A stretch of DNA of 64,000 bases from Dromiciops gliroides (GCF_019393635.1 NC_057864.1:496510716-496574715); one strand, 5' to 3'; counted from the stretch's first letter, positions 23,218 to 36,154 are shown. Notes: generated by a model not told the origin, from the sequence alone. Made by a program: numbers and translations.

Positions 23218-23400
23218 AACAAGAGGCAGTGTGGTGCAATGGGAAGTGCTGGATTGGGAGTAGAAGGTCCAGGCCTCAACCCCTGCCTCTCCTTCCTGCC
23301 CACATGACTTTGGAGGGAGTGACTCCAACTCTATGGGTTCCAGTTTCCCCCTCATAAAGCGAGAGTATTGGTGTCAGTGGACTCTGGGCTCTCGTCCAGA
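23218..23400 (+). mobile_element. MIR-like SINE remnant
   Basis: gaggcagtgtggtgcaatgg followed by 'ttccagtttccccctcataaa' near 23340, the usual MIR head and core spacing. Confidence 0.65.
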
Positions 23401-24360
23401 GTGAGCACCCTCTGGGTGCCCCCCACCTGGGGAACCCTTTGCATCCGGGGCCACCCTGAAGTGCTGTATGTTTCCCAATTGTGTGTTCCCCTCCTGCCCA
23501 GGCTCCCATCCATAGTCCCCATCTCTGCTCTCTCTTACCTCAGAGGCATTTGCTGGAGCCTCCCCTGCTTCCCAAATACCTGGACCTCCATTTCTCATGT
23601 TTTCTCAGTCTTCAGTCTTCCAGATATGTCTTCATGTCATCCTCAGTCTGTTATCGAACCCATCTGAGCCACCCTTGTTATATCAGCAATATCAGTCAAC
23701 TGATACAGGGAGGAAGAACTCTGCCATGTCAGAGGAAAGGTACTAGTGATCACCCACTAGAACTAGCTCTGCTGGGGGCCCCAGTGGTGGCTCCCAGTGC
23801 TCTCTGTCCCTCTTCACCGCCATACCATGTGCTCTGCTTTGGCAGTGAGGAATGTGTTTATGTTGTATAAATCTACAGTCCTGTCTTATTGCTGTGCATT
23901 TTCTATGTAGAAGGACCTATTTATTTCATTGTTCTGTTCTCAAATCTATTTATGAGCTTTTCAATAGTAAGGCTATATTCCAGAAGTATTTCTCATTGGG
24001 TAGACAGTTTCCTCTCCACATGTACTAGAAAGTGGGGAGAGAACTCAGATAGCCCACTGAAACCCTGAGGAAGGCAGTTTGGGTGAGAAGCATTACCACC
24101 TGCCTCCCTTCAGGATTTTCCCTGAGTATACCTGTTTCCACCTGAGCCCCCTCAAGGTGTGACCTACACTTGAGTTCTTTGACTCTGTTCTTCCTCTCCT
24201 CTCTTCTGTATGGGCTGGAGAAAGACTGAGGGTCACTTGTTCCAAGGGACCTGTCAGCTGAGAGATAAAGGCAATGAGGGTCTTAGTCTAGGGCAGGCTC
24301 CTGGTTCCACAAGGCTGCTTTTCTCTGAAAAGTTTGAAACCTTTAAAAATACAAAATACT

Positions 24361-24366
24361 AATAAA
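24361..24366 (+). terminator. TSPEAR: Candidate polyadenylation signal AATAAA for TSPEAR
   Basis: Canonical hexamer on the coding strand, 3.0 kb after the stop codon, with T/G-rich sequence about 35 nt downstream. No earlier canonical AATAAA was noticed between the stop and this site. Confidence 0.3.
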
Positions 24367-27300
24367 ATTCATAGAGTTCTGAGCCTCCAGGCAATTCTTT
24401 GATTGCTGTGCAGGAGATGAGGTATTCCAGCCAGTTCCATTGTGCAGCCACACCTATCTAGGGACTTCCCCCAACACTTATTACACTGCTCTAAAGAAAA
24501 AACTCAGGACACAATGACAATTATCTCTCTCGAGAAAACCATTGTTAAAGATGTAAGTAACCTTTAAGCAAAAGAAAAATACTTAGTAGTGACACATTTT
24601 ACCCATCGCACACAACAGCCAAAAGAGAATGAGTAAACTTACAACTTTTGCAGCAGTTTCTCCAAGTAAGCATAATTCAGTCAATAAGCATTTATTAACC
24701 CCCTGCTGTGTGCCAAACACTAGGGATACAAAGAAAGGGGAAGGACAGTCCCTGCCCTCCAGGAGCTCACAGTCTAATGAGGGAGACAACAGGCCAGCAA
24801 ATCTGTACAAATAAGCTCTAGACAGGATGAATGGGAGATAACTGATGGAGGGAAAGCACTGGAGTAAAGAGGGGTTGGGAAAGGCGTCCGGTACAAGGGA
24901 AGAAGCCAGAGGATGGAGGTGAGGAGGGGGCTGGACAGGGAGGAGGGGGAAGGCCAAGCCAAAGAGGTGACAGGGAGCCACTGCAGGTTATTGAGCAGGG
25001 ATTCTGTGATCGCTCCTGTGTTTTAGGAAAATCCCTCTAGTGGCTGAATAGAGAGGTACGTGAGGCTGACCTCCCACCCTAGAGGCTATGAGGCAATGAG
25101 GTTCTGGCCCAGGATAGGCTCAGGGTCAGAGAAGGGGGCGTATTGGAGAGATGCTGCAGAGAGCACATCAGCAAGAGATTTTGCCTCGGTTTCCTCAACC
25201 CTAACCCTAATTTCCTCAACCTCCCAAGGTTGTGAACCCCATGAAGTAATATTTGTGTTTAAACATTCAGAAATTCACCAGCAGATACTTCAGAATAAGC
25301 CCTTGTGTTGGCCCACAGGCTTTGAAGACTGAACCCAGAATGGATTCCTCCATTTTCAAGGCTGCCCTCTGTCTAGCATGGTTCTATGCCTCCCAGATCA
25401 GGCTTCTGTCCCATCTCCGTCCAGGGCTCCCTTGGCCCAGGTCACCTATTGGGGGAAGCCTGTGACCCTTTTCTCAGAATCATGTTTTTAACAGGTATCA
25501 AATAAAACACAGAATTCCAAAGAAAGCCAAGAGTGCGACACATAGTTATCCAGGTCTTTTAAAAAGGGAAGTTCACAGACCCTGCCTTGAGGGAACCATG
25601 GGACTGTAAAGGTGAGGGGAGCCAAGGACAAAGACACCTGTCCCCCTGGACAGAGACCAGCAAAGGGCCTTCTTCCCGCTTGCCCTATTTCCAGGGGGTC
25701 TAGGCCTGGACCAAGTCTGCCCTGCCCAGAGGCAAGGTCTCCTCCTTCCCCATTGGGAAGTCATGGGTGCGACCTTCTCAAGACTGTCTAATAGAGGACT
25801 TCAGGAATTCCCCCACCATGATCTATTAAGTTAATCCCAATAAGCCTACCAAGCTTGGAAGGCTAAGAGTCAGACCTGACCTGGTGACTGGCTAGCTGGG
25901 GGAAAAGGTCTGGTCTGTCCCGGTGATGACACTTAGGATCCCCAGCAGGTGAGGTTGACCATTTAACAAGGCTCAGCCTGGGCTAGGGGATCAGCTGCAC
26001 AGTCCTCCCCACTGGGGGATCTGGGTCCTTCAGCATGAGTGGAAAGGAAAAAGAATTTCCTAGAGCAGGCTGGTGTCTGCCTGCCCAGGCTGGGCCTGCT
26101 TCCCCATGCCTTAATTCAGCTGTCTTGCCTTGAGCCATCCCACCCACCTCTCTTCTGTTTCTCCCAGTGACTTAAATGATGCTCAGTGGGGTTCCAATCC
26201 CCAACCAAGTGTGACTCACAACACTCCAGCATGGCCAGCCCCCATCCAAGCTCTTCTCTGACTGACCTCCTCCAAGGAGCCTTCCTGGATGAACCCCAGG
26301 GGATTCTGCTGATGTACAGCAGGCACAGCCACCTTCTCTCTTCACATTGAAGGGCTCTAGTTTCCTTTCCAGGGCTAGCTAGCCCATCTCCAAATTCGGA
26401 TTGTGTGCAAGACACCTCTCTACTTCTGCCTTCCCCTACATCGCCCAGTTACTGAGTCTGGCCACTGGCTGGGAAGTCTCAGCTCTATTCTGAAATTCCT
26501 CGCACCCAGGGACAGGTGGCAGGTGTGGGGGAGACCCTCAGCAAACTCAGGAGGGAGGGGAGGTTGGCCCAGACCTCCTCACACCCATCCTCCCCCATAC
26601 TGGCTTTGCCTCACCTCCCTCTTCAGGGGACCCCGACCCTCTGCCAATTGCTTGATGAGGCACTAGCACTTCAGGAGGAAGGACCCAAGTGTGCTTTCTC
26701 CCCGAGGAGGATTTGTTTGGGTTCAGAACAAGAACTTCCAGGAGGAGTCCAAGATTGTGGGACCCTCTCTAAGTTGGGTCATTATTCTCCTCCGTGAAAT
26801 TCGGGAACTAGACTAGACACTCCAGGCTCCTTCAGCTCTGATGTCACTTCCAGTTACTGGGAGCTGGTAAAGAAGGTCTGGAAGGGAGAGAGGGATGAGG
26901 GTCCTCTTGTGGGGCCCCTCCCAATGCCCTGCCCATGTGCCCTGCTGTCTGCTCTGCCTACATGTGAGGTCAGCCCCTCTGGTGTTGTATAGGGAAGCTT
27001 GGGGGCCATTCTCAGATGAGAAGGGGAGCTGCCCTGCCCAACTCCAAATGACAGACGCACCTTGGCAAGCCCCTTCCCCTCCCTGGGCCTCAGTTTCCCC
27101 CTTTGTCAAGTTAGTGGGTTGGACTTGATGGACTCTGAGAAGTTCAAGACCTCTGCTATCCTCAGCAAAGTGATCCCTGCTTCTGTCAGCAGGTGGTGCT
27201 GCAGAACCAAGTTTCCTAGGCTCCCACCAAAGATCCTTGGGGAATGTAGGTGGGCCCCACTTTAAGCAGCTTCTGGAGACCAAAGACTAGGGGCTTTACA

Positions 27301-28300
27301 AAGGTGTGTCTCTTAGGGTCCCTTTTAAGGACAGGCTCCAGAGGGACAGTAAGGAGGAGTGACTGGAGACCTGGAGACTGAGTCTGAAAGACCTACTGGA
27401 CACAGTTCTGCCTTTGATATTTTCCTAGCTGCGTGACTCTGGACAAGTCTCTACCTCTTTCAGCCTCAGTTTGCTTAGCTGCAAAACGAGGGTCACAACA
27501 GCTCTCATATGTAAAGCACTCTGCCGGCCACGGACTCTTCTTAGAAGGCTCCCAGTGTGTAGCTCTCCCTCCACTATGGCAGATAGCTGTCTCTTCATGC
27601 CTCAGGTGGAAGCACTCCTCCCCTGGGGCCAGTCTCAGGGCCATGCACCTCCCCATGTAGATGGGCCAGACCCTATCGAACCTTTACACGTGGACAAGAC
27701 CTACTGCTCTGAGAGCCCAGAGCACCCCTGCCTCGGCTATAAGAGGCACTGAGGAGGCTGGGGGTGGGGGGCATTTAAACTGAAAGGTGTCTTTCCATTT
27801 ATGCACAGCTCTGAGGACCATGTAATGCGCAGCTCCCCTGCAGGGCAGTGTGGAGCAGTGGATGGAGAGTGGTCTCAGAGTCAGGAAGACCTGGCCATCC
27901 TGGGTGAAAGTCTCACCTAACACATGCTGGCTGGTTCCTCTGGACAAGTCCTCCAGCCTCTCATGAAGGCTCTAAGGTGCAGAGGAGGCACTCCCTGGCT
28001 GGGCGCTCCCTGTACCAGTGAAATCCCAAACATCCAGCCAAGGCCCAGACCTTTCCATTGCAGGCCTCTTGGGCGTCCCTGCCAAAGAAAGCCTGTCCTC
28101 CTCTCATCCTGCCTTCCCAGAAACCCAGTTCTGCCAGTCAGGACCCTTCCTCCCGCATTCCTGCACTGCGCTCTCTCCACTCTCTCCACCAAGCTCCCAG
28201 GCTGGGGCCCATGACTGCTTCTCTAATGTAGATTTCAGAAGCCAGAGCTTTCTTAGGTTGACCAGGACCCCCCACCTTCTGAAATGGAAGTTCAACTAAC
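24367..28300. other. Intergenic sequence with old repeats
   Basis: No gene found. Contains one well-preserved copy of the unclassified dispersed repeat (24681-24880) and MIR-like pieces near 27040-27180, 27390-27500 and 27845-27965 (for example tcagtttccccctttgtcaa). The rest is moderately GC-rich unique sequence; its open frames have no recognisable domain. Confidence 0.55.
24681..24880 (+). repeat. Unclassified old dispersed repeat, best copy in the window
   Basis: The order of blocks is aagcatttattaaccccctg, gtgtgccaaacactagggat, ctgccctccaggagctcaca, gtctaatgagggagacaaca and a 'gtacaaataagctctagac' segment. At least eight weaker copies occur elsewhere in the window (near 5885, 6230, 8675, 17990, 20460, 43448, 47344, 51651 and 52840). 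I cannot name the family with confidence. Confidence 0.6.
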
Positions 28301-28331
28301 CATTTATAAATCCCTACTGTATGTCAGGCCC

Positions 28332-28404
28332 TGAATGATTGAATGAATGAATGAATGAACAAATGAATGAACAAACAAATGAATGAACGAATGAATGAAT
28401 GAAG
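28332..28404 (+). repeat. TGAA tetranucleotide repeat
   Basis: Array of gaat/tgaa with acaa variants. L2 and MIR 3' ends often carry such tails, and a 'ccatttataaatccctactg' block precedes it. Confidence 0.85.
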
Positions 28405-28862
28405 TTGTCTAAAGCCATGATTACCATGGTGAGATTACCAGGTGTGAGAGTGAAGAGCTCTGATAGGATTCATTGGTGAGAGGAAGGACTGCCCATTGAC
28501 TGGTATGATTTTAATTGATCAGACTTAGAATCCTGCAGTCCTTGGTGTTGTAAGCAGAGATCTTTTCCCCCTAGACTCACCATTCTCTTCCCATCAGACT
28601 ATTCAGATGCTGGCCACACCCTATCCTTCCATTCCCTCCCTTCAGTGCACTCCCTTTTCTGGACCCGCTGATTAGATCCCTACTGCCTGAGACTTCAGGG
28701 TCAGGGAACCAATGAGACCTGCTGAAAGGGACGACACCCATCTCCACACTGTAGAAATATTTTAATTTATTCGATTAATTTGGGGGGACTAATCTGACTG
28801 GAGGACTAATCTGGGGACTTTTGACTCACTGGCTATCCGACTGCTATTAACTTAGTACGGGC

Positions 28863-29090
28863 TGTTTAAAAATTTCTGCACACTGCTCCCAAATTGATAA
28901 GCAAAAGATTAAGAAGCCTCTTAACTAAATAATCAAAGTAGAGTTTATTTATGAGATACAATTTAAACATAAAAATACAGGGAAATAAAATGTACAACCT
29001 GACTGCTTTCCAGCACATCTCTTTCCACCACCTGGAACTTTTTTAATACAATAAGGGCCGTTACTGCCTCTTGCCTTAGGGTATGTTCCA
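28863..29090 (-). mobile_element. Possible LTR fragment (R-U5 end)
   Basis: On the - strand an AATAAA (near 28945) is followed by about 90 nt of U5-like sequence ending TTTTTAAACA, a plausible LTR end. The upper boundary and the family are not determined. This may instead be an unrelated A/T-rich segment. Confidence 0.35.
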
Positions 29091-29120
29091 CTTTCATTGC
29101 TCAGCTCCTTCTAACTCCAT

Positions 29121-29195
29121 TCTTCTTCTTCTTCTTCTTCTTCTTCTTCTTCTTCTTCTTCTTCTTCTTCTTCTTCTTCTTCTTCTTCTTCTTCT
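29121..29195 (+). repeat. TTC/GAA trinucleotide repeat, about 25 units
   Basis: A 75-bp uninterrupted ttc array abutting the 3' (A-rich) end of a reverse-oriented SINE, so it most likely grew from the SINE tail. Long GAA/TTC tracts can form triplex DNA. Confidence 0.95.
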
Positions 29196-29332
29196 GGTGA
29201 GGCAATTGGGGTTAAGTGACTTGCCCAGGGTTACACAGCTAGTAAGTGTTAAGTGTCTGAGGCTGGATTTGAACTCAGGTACTCCTGACTCCAGGGCTGG
29301 TGCTTTATCCACTGAGCCACCTAGCTGCCCCC
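29196..29332 (-). mobile_element. WSINE1/MAR1-type SINE
   Basis: Reverse-oriented copy: ggtgaggcaattggggttaa, cagctagtaagtgttaagtg, ggatttgaactcaggt, and the head complement ccacctagctgcccc. Its tail continues into the ttc array. No clear target duplication. Confidence 0.9.
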
Positions 29333-30189
29333 TCCATGCCCCTTTCACTTTGAAAATCCCTGCGTCTAACTTTCCTCTCTTTACTGCCACCGCTGAACCC
29401 GTGTTTCTCTCTCACCGACCTCTCCTTCCATTTTCTAGTGCTCCAGTGTCCTTCTGTTCTCTTAGTCTTCGCTTTCTCCAACCTGTACCCTGTGCTGACC
29501 ACTTCTGTGCTCTCCACTGCCTCCTGTTCTGTCTGTCTGTCTGTCTGTTCTGTCAGTCTGCTTCGTCAGGCTGCCGCCTTTGCCACCCCTCTAATCTTGT
29601 CAGCCCCCCTGTTCTAACTCCCAGGTCTATATATATCTTTCTTCTCTCCACTCAAATCTCGGGGCTTTTTGTGCCCCCACAGACCAAGCTAATCCGCCAG
29701 CCGGGGCTGAAGCTGGGGGGAGGGGATGCTCAGGTGTCTCATGAGTACCACACCCAGGGCTCCAGGGGCCATGCACCCTGCTGTGCACCCAGGGACCCCT
29801 ACATGGGCTATGGCAGAGCCCAGCCTGGACGAGCCTGGGATCTCTGGGATAGATCCGCACAGGGCGGAGGGAGCTGAGGGCTTTTTCCCCCAGCCACAGC
29901 CCACGGGGCTTTTTGGCTCAGCTGAAGCAGAGAGGGGTGAGGCACCAGCACCTCCCACACAGAAGAGACCCTGAGGGCCTAAGGCTTTCTAATCTCAGCC
30001 CAAAGGTAGGGTCCCCAAATCAAAATAAATTTCCACAACACAATGCCTGGAGCAGCCCTGCTGGCTAACCTGCCCTGAGCATGCGCTGAAGATGGATCCA
30101 AGTGTCCAAAGCCATCTTGACCTCCCTCCCCCTATGATGGCATGAAGATCATCATGCCCAAACTCTCTGGTGCCTCTTCTGGTGCTAGA

Positions 30190-30350
30190 GATATCTAGGT
30201 GGCATAATGGATAGAAGTCTGATTGTGGTGTCAGGAAGACCTGAGTTCAAATCCAGCCTCAGACACCTGCTAGCTATATGAACTGGGTAAGTCACCTAAA
30301 CTCTCTGTCTGCCTCAGTTTCCTCAATAGTAAAATGGGCCCATGTGCTTG
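30190..30350 (+). mobile_element. tRNA-derived SINE remnant (MIR or WSINE relative)
   Basis: atctaggtggcataatggat, gacctgagttcaaatccagc, then 'ctgcctcagtttcctcaat' and agtaaaatggg. The head resembles WSINE1 and the end resembles the MIR core. Confidence 0.7.
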
Positions 30351-33300
30351 GAATCATGGGAATCATTCCAAAAACACCTTATAAAGTCTTCACAAAGGAA
30401 AAAGGTATTTCTGAGGCAAGGAAGAAGGGGGTGCCCCTTGGCCACACGTCTTCTCTACTAAGTTTGAACTTCTCCCCAGGAACTGTGTGCCACTCGTCTT
30501 CCTGTGGCTTCTTGGTAAATGTGCTTTTGCAGTAAATGAGCTTTTGTAAAAGCTACTTGATATCACATGGTTCGCTGATATTGGGCAACATGGCAGATGG
30601 GGCCCTGGGGGTGGCTGCAACAGGAGCCACAACCCCTCGAGGTTACCCCTAGAACCCCAAGGGGGGGCAGTAGGAGCCTGGGGGACCTAATCTTCTCCAG
30701 TGGGAAGTTGGGAGAGTTAGCCTCTGCTTTTTAAAACTTCTGTATTTGGGGTCCCTCGAGTGCCTTCCCAGTGATTTGCCTCCGGCTCAGCCACGAGCTG
30801 CTGTCGGTAGCCTCAACCTGAGGTGACCTCCCCCGCCTGGCCCTGCTCTTTCAGGCACTCATCAGAGCTTAGCAGCTGCTGCTGAGGAATCATCTGGACA
30901 GTGTGGACAATGGCCAGGCCTGATGTTGTGGCCTCAGAACAGCCCAAATTGCATTTGGAGGCTGGCTGGGCCAGGCCTCGTCAGGAACTCATTCAACCTG
31001 ACACCCGCCCTGTGTCCACACCAGGCAGCAGCAGGGAGAGATCATTACAGGCCCATCGGGCTAACAGTGGCAGAGTTGGGGAGGGCTCCAAGGGGCTGGC
31101 CCATAGCTCTGCTGCCTCCAAAAAGCCCTGCCAATGGTCTGGATGCAGTGGCTGCTGACTGTCCACAGCTTGTGCCTCTGGGGGCTGAAAGCACGGCTGG
31201 CAAAGATACCCAAGTTCATCAGCTTCTGAAGGGAAGGACCCAGACCCCTTCCGGGGGTGGGGTCAGAAGATGGGGCCTTGAACTCGCCTCCTCCAACCCC
31301 CTTCTCTACCTCAGAGGCCACCACCCACCAGATAGCAGCAGCACAATGAGGCATGGGGTCAGACCTGGACTGAGAGGTCACAGGCTATCTGGTCCAACCC
31401 CCTCAGGCCCAGAGAGAGAGCATGACTTCGCCAAGATCTGAGCCCACATCCCCTGGCCCCAGAGCCCTTGACTGGGGCCCAGGCTCTTGTTGAGTCCTGA
31501 AGGGGGCTGAGGGAGGCCACACAGGTCATAAATTCAGTGCAGGGAAGGATCTCGGAGGTCATAGGGTCTAATCCGATCCTTTTACAGATGGGGAAACTGA
31601 GGGCCAAGATCACACAGGCAGTGAACAGCAGAGCCAGGCCCCGAGGACCTCAGATTCCACATCCTGCCTCCCCTACCTCCCCACCTCAGGCTTTAGAGAC
31701 AAAGTTAGCACCCACATCTGGACTGTTTCCTCACAAATATCTAAGAAATGGATCAATAAGAAGTAGCGCTCTGAGTCCTCTAGCTAAAAAGTGAGCCCCT
31801 TCTTTCCCTCTCTTCGGCCTGACTTATCACACAAGTTTTGTTCCAGGTGAAAGAATGGGCTGAGAGCAGCCCCCAGGCCCCCAGGAGGCAGAAGTCTGGG
31901 TTGTCACTAAGCAGCAGAGAGGATAGGCCTACTGAGCACCCCAGTACTCACGCGCGCGCACACACACACACACAGAAACATACACACACATATACACACA
32001 AACACACAGACACAAGCATACACACAGACACACAAACACACATATGCACAGAAACACAAACACATATACACAAATACACACATCTACACACAGACACACA
32101 CAATACACACACAAACACACATATACACACAAACACACAAACACACACATACACACGGCTCCCTTCAGCCTGGACAGTGGCAGCGAGGGGGAAATAACTT
32201 TCAGTGTTATGACTGCCTAAGGCAGAGGTGCCCGGAGACAGCACCTTCTGAAGGTGGGCTGTCAGAGCTTGGCATTAGAGGATGTGCATGGGGCTTCAGC
32301 TGAGCTGCTGGATGGGGCCACCTACGGGCTCAGGCGCCCAGCTGAGAAAAGCCACTGGCTACTGAATCGTGCCTTTCATACTGGATTGCAAGCACGAAGC
32401 CTTTCAGAGGCCAACAGGTGACAAGGAGCAGGAGAGGACAGGGGAGAGGTCCCCTGTCCTGAAGCCTGTCCCACCTAGGCAGGCCTCTGGATGGGTACCT
32501 CCCAAGCAAACACCCCACTGGCTCCAAGCTCAGCTTCTGTAGAATCTCAAGGAATGTGGAGGCAAGGAGGTGAGCCTGGAGTCCAAAGGCCTGGGTTCAG
32601 ATTCTGGGGCTGCCCTTTGGTATCTGTCACCATGGGCTGGCCACTGACTTCTCCTTTTCCTTATTCAGTTCAGATCCAGAGTGGGAAGGCTGCCCAGAGG
32701 CCAACTAATCCTCATTTTGGAGATGAGGAAACCGCCCCGGAGAGGCTAGAATTCATCTAGCATTTAAGTGTAAGGCGCCATGTTCGAGGCTGTGAGCATT
32801 GCCACACAAGCCAACAACTTGCTCTCTAGAAGCTCAAGTCTTCCTGGGGTATACAACCTTCCAAGGGGCCTTGGGCAGGTCACTTCTACCTCTAAGTCTC
32901 CGGTGACTCATCTGTAAAACAAGAGGGTTATACCCACTCACTTCTAAAGTGCTTCCCGCCTTCAGAGTTCTGATCCCAATTGAACCAGGGAAGCTCATGG
33001 AAGATTGGATTGGGGAGAAAGAACTCAACCCCCGGGGGGATCAGCACAGGCGTCCCATAGGAAGGAGCACCGGAGCAAGCTGAGGAATCTAAGGGAAGGA
33101 GGGGAAGAGAACGTGAGTTCTGACCCCCTGGGGCCACCAGGTGCAGAGACACTGACTGTGGTGCTAGATGCCACAGCGGACGAACGGCTGCAATGCCAGT
33201 CTGCCTGAGCGGGATGACCCGAAACAAGGCTGGGAAGGAAGGCTGGGACTGAAGGGTGAAGGGCTTGGAGTGTCAAGGCAGGGAACTCGTGCACTGCCCT

Positions 33301-34500
33301 GGAGGGAGGGGGAGCTTGGGGAGAAGCCAGTTGGATGGCAACTTTAGGAAGAGCACTTTGACAGCTTGTGGAGGGAAAAACCTAAGGCAGGACACTAATT
33401 AGAGAGCGATTGCGATTGATCAGGGAAGAGATAATGAGCCTTGGAACCAGGGGGTGACCACAGAAGCAGAGGGAGGGGGATGGGTGGGGAGCAAGAACTT
33501 GGAAGAGCCTGGATATAGGGTGTGGGAGAGAGACAGAGACAGGGAGAGACAGAGAGACAGAGAGGGGGCAAAGAGAGACGGGGACAGGAAGGGAGGGAGG
33601 GAGGCACAGACAGAGGAGACGTGAGAGCTCTCTTCAGAGGGCCACCCTGTGGAAAAGGGTGGGCGCTGCTGCTCACACCAGGCTGGCATTTACATAACCC
33701 TTAATTAAAGAGAAGAAAACGTGGCTCTTTAGCTCACAAAGAGCTTCCCAGACAAGGTCTCATCTGAACCTCACAGACAGCATTATGGCAGGGGGGGTGT
33801 CTCCCAACGAGCTGGTGTAGAGGACAGGGCATGAGTTATTCCCACCTCACAGATGAAGAAACTGAGGCACAAAGGGGAAGGTTTGTCATTCAAGAGCGTA
33901 GGCCAAGTTGGAGCTGCTTCTGCCAAGCTCCTCCTTTCATAGCCAGAGGGTGTGAGGCCTCTCGAGTTAGGTGACATCAGCTTCTGCCCACTTTGCCCTT
34001 CAGTTGAACCTCCATGGCCTTAGTGAGGAAATTGGGTCCCAATTGGAGCTACCCCCACAGCCCATCCCAAGGACCTGACAGGGGAACTTTGATCCTGCCT
34101 GCTGAGATGGCAGGGCTCTGCTGACGGCCTGTCTGGCCAAATGTTCTCTGACTGGCACTCCTGCAGGCCTGCCCCTGCCCGGTCAGCCGGGCCCACTTCT
34201 GTCGGCCTGGGAGCTGTTGCCTAGTTACAGATGCCCACAAGCAGGCTGACACTTCTGCAAGAGCAGGAGTGGGCTGGAGGGGCTGGGCCAGATGAAGGGG
34301 ATGGAGGAGATGAGTTGGAGGCCGCAGCCCTCATCCCCAGAGGTGCTGAGCCCAGCCTCGATCAGCCAGGGTCCCTCCCACCCTGCCTGAGCCCCCTGCA
34401 AAGCTTCCTGCCCAGGCTGCAGCAACGAAGTGGGTCAACCCCCCCATCCCCAGGTGGGAAAGACCATCCCCTTCTGACTGAGCCCCTGGAACAGATGGGC
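30351..34500. other. Intergenic sequence
   Basis: No gene recognised. Holds MIR-like reversed cores near 31540-31660, 32690-32740 and 33835-33890, and a degenerate CA tract (31948-32155). A GA-rich stretch lies at about 33520-33600. Open frames here have no family signature. Confidence 0.5.
31948..32155 (+). repeat. Degenerate CA repeat
   Basis: About 200 bp of cacaca interrupted by cata, caga and caaa variants after a gcgcgcgc start. Confidence 0.9.
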
Positions 34501-34519
34501 AGGTAGACTGTAGGACGGG

Positions 34520-34780
34520 GTCTCAGAATCTTCTGAGAGGCCTCAGAGCCCTTCGGTCCAACAGGAACTGCCCAGGCAACCTCCCTGACAGAGGAGCCTC
34601 CAGTCTCTGCTTAGAGAACTCCAGTGACAAGAAGCTCATCACCTCCCCAGACAGGCCCTTCCATTTGGGGCCAGCTCTCATTGGGAATAAGGCCTGACTG
34701 ACATCAGTCTGATTATGCCCCATTGTTCTGGTCCTGCCCCCTGGACCAAGCAAAACAAGGCTCACATTCCTCTGGTGGGA
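34520..34780 (+). mobile_element. Possible CR1/L3-type LINE remnant
   Basis: Contains gacagaggagcctccagtct, ctgcttagagaactccagtg and 'agaagctcatcacctcccc', blocks I associate with old CR1/L3 3' regions of mammals. Ends are uncertain. Confidence 0.45.
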
Positions 34781-35619
34781 CAGGCCCAGCTACACCTAGC
34801 TTCCACCCTCTTTGCATCTCACAACCAACTCCCCTTCCAGCCTGGTTGTCCAAGGCTCCCCTCCTGAAGCCAGTCACCCACCAGGGTCTCAGCCCTCTCC
34901 CCTAACACCTGAGCCCACCTGGCATCATGCCCCCAATCTAGAATGGCCCCACCCATGCCTACCTGGGAAATCCAGGCCCGGGCCTAATGCTGCACCCCAT
35001 CCTGGCAGTGCTACCCTATGAGTGTGTGCATGTGAGTGCATGCCTATTGGTGAGTATGAGTGTTTGGGCATATATGTGGGTGTGTGGTTGTTTCTTCTTT
35101 TAAGAGAAGCTCATGTGAGGCCTCCTATCTCCCTATCTGTAAAGCTGTCCTCAGATGTCCAGGCCTTAGCAACGGGTTGGAAGGGGACAGGCCCACTGGA
35201 TGTCCCAAAAGACTTGGCAGAAGAAAGGAGAAAGGCTCCTTGGGGTGGCCCCTTCGACATTCAGAATTCTGAGACATCCAGAACTGGAGGCAGAATAGCC
35301 ACCCTGCCCAGATGGAAAGCCCCAGAGCTGCCCCAGGAAGGGACTGTTTTCTCCCTCCTAGCCTCGGTCTCCTTGTTGGTCCATCCGTGGACATAGGGGC
35401 ATCTCTGAGTCACTGCAGCCCCAGTGTCTTGCTGAGTCATGGGAGGGGAAGTGGGCTGTACCAGTCCACCCAAAGAGTGAGCCTTTAGTGACTCAGACCA
35501 CTCAGAGCCAGCCCCAGCCTAGGTCCTCACTGCCTCCCTTTCTCCTGCAGTGGGGCGGACAGGTGGGGCTCCTCTGTGAGGAATAAACTACCCAGCAAAA
35601 CTGAGCATAATCTTTTTTG
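34781..35619. other. Intergenic sequence
   Basis: No gene, RNA or repeat recognised apart from a short GT-rich run near 35020-35090. Confidence 0.4.
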
Positions 35620-36151
35620 GGAGGGCAGGAATGAATATTCAACGAAATAGAGGAATTTCAAACATTCCTTATGAAAAGACCAGAGCTAAACCGAAAATTC
35701 AATTTTCAAATATAAGATTCAAGAGAAACATAAAAAAGTAAATATGAAAGAGAAAAGTTATTCAATAAGGTTAAACTGTTTACATCCCTACTCAGGAAGA
35801 TGATACTTGTAACTCTTAAGAACTCTATCACTATTTGGATAGTTAGAAGGCATACCCATAGGCAGAGGGTATAGGTATAAGTTGACTTTGATGGGATGAT
35901 GTAAAAAAATTAAGGGGTGAGAAAGAGGATTGCACTGGAAGAAGAGAGAGTGGAGATGTAAAAGGAGGTAAAGTATCTCACATGAAGAGGGGCAAAAGAC
36001 CTATTATACTAGAAGGAAAGAAGGAAAGGGGGTGAGCATTGCTTGAACTTTACTCACATCAGATTTGGCTGAAAGAAGGAATAACATACACAGTCAGTTG
36101 GGTATAGAAATCTATCTTAGCCTATAGGGAAGTAGGAAAGGAAAAGAGCAA

Positions 36152-36154
<3 letters not shown>

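Larger units (their letters stand above)
21339..24366 (+). other. TSPEAR: Probable TSPEAR 3' UTR and flank
   Basis: Sequence after the TSPEAR stop. The first clear AATAAA downstream is at 24361-24366, in an A-rich stretch and followed by a T/G-rich run (tttgattgctgtgc), so a 3' UTR of about 3 kb is possible. The region includes a GGAGA pentamer repeat (22145-22240) and two MIR-like SINE remnants (22325-22445 and 23218-23400). The extent of the transcript is not proven by the sequence. Confidence 0.35.

Noticed and set aside
29083-29877. Long + strand open frame with a poly-leucine stretch
   Set aside because: It is a read-through of the TTC microsatellite and a reversed SINE; no domain and no splice context.
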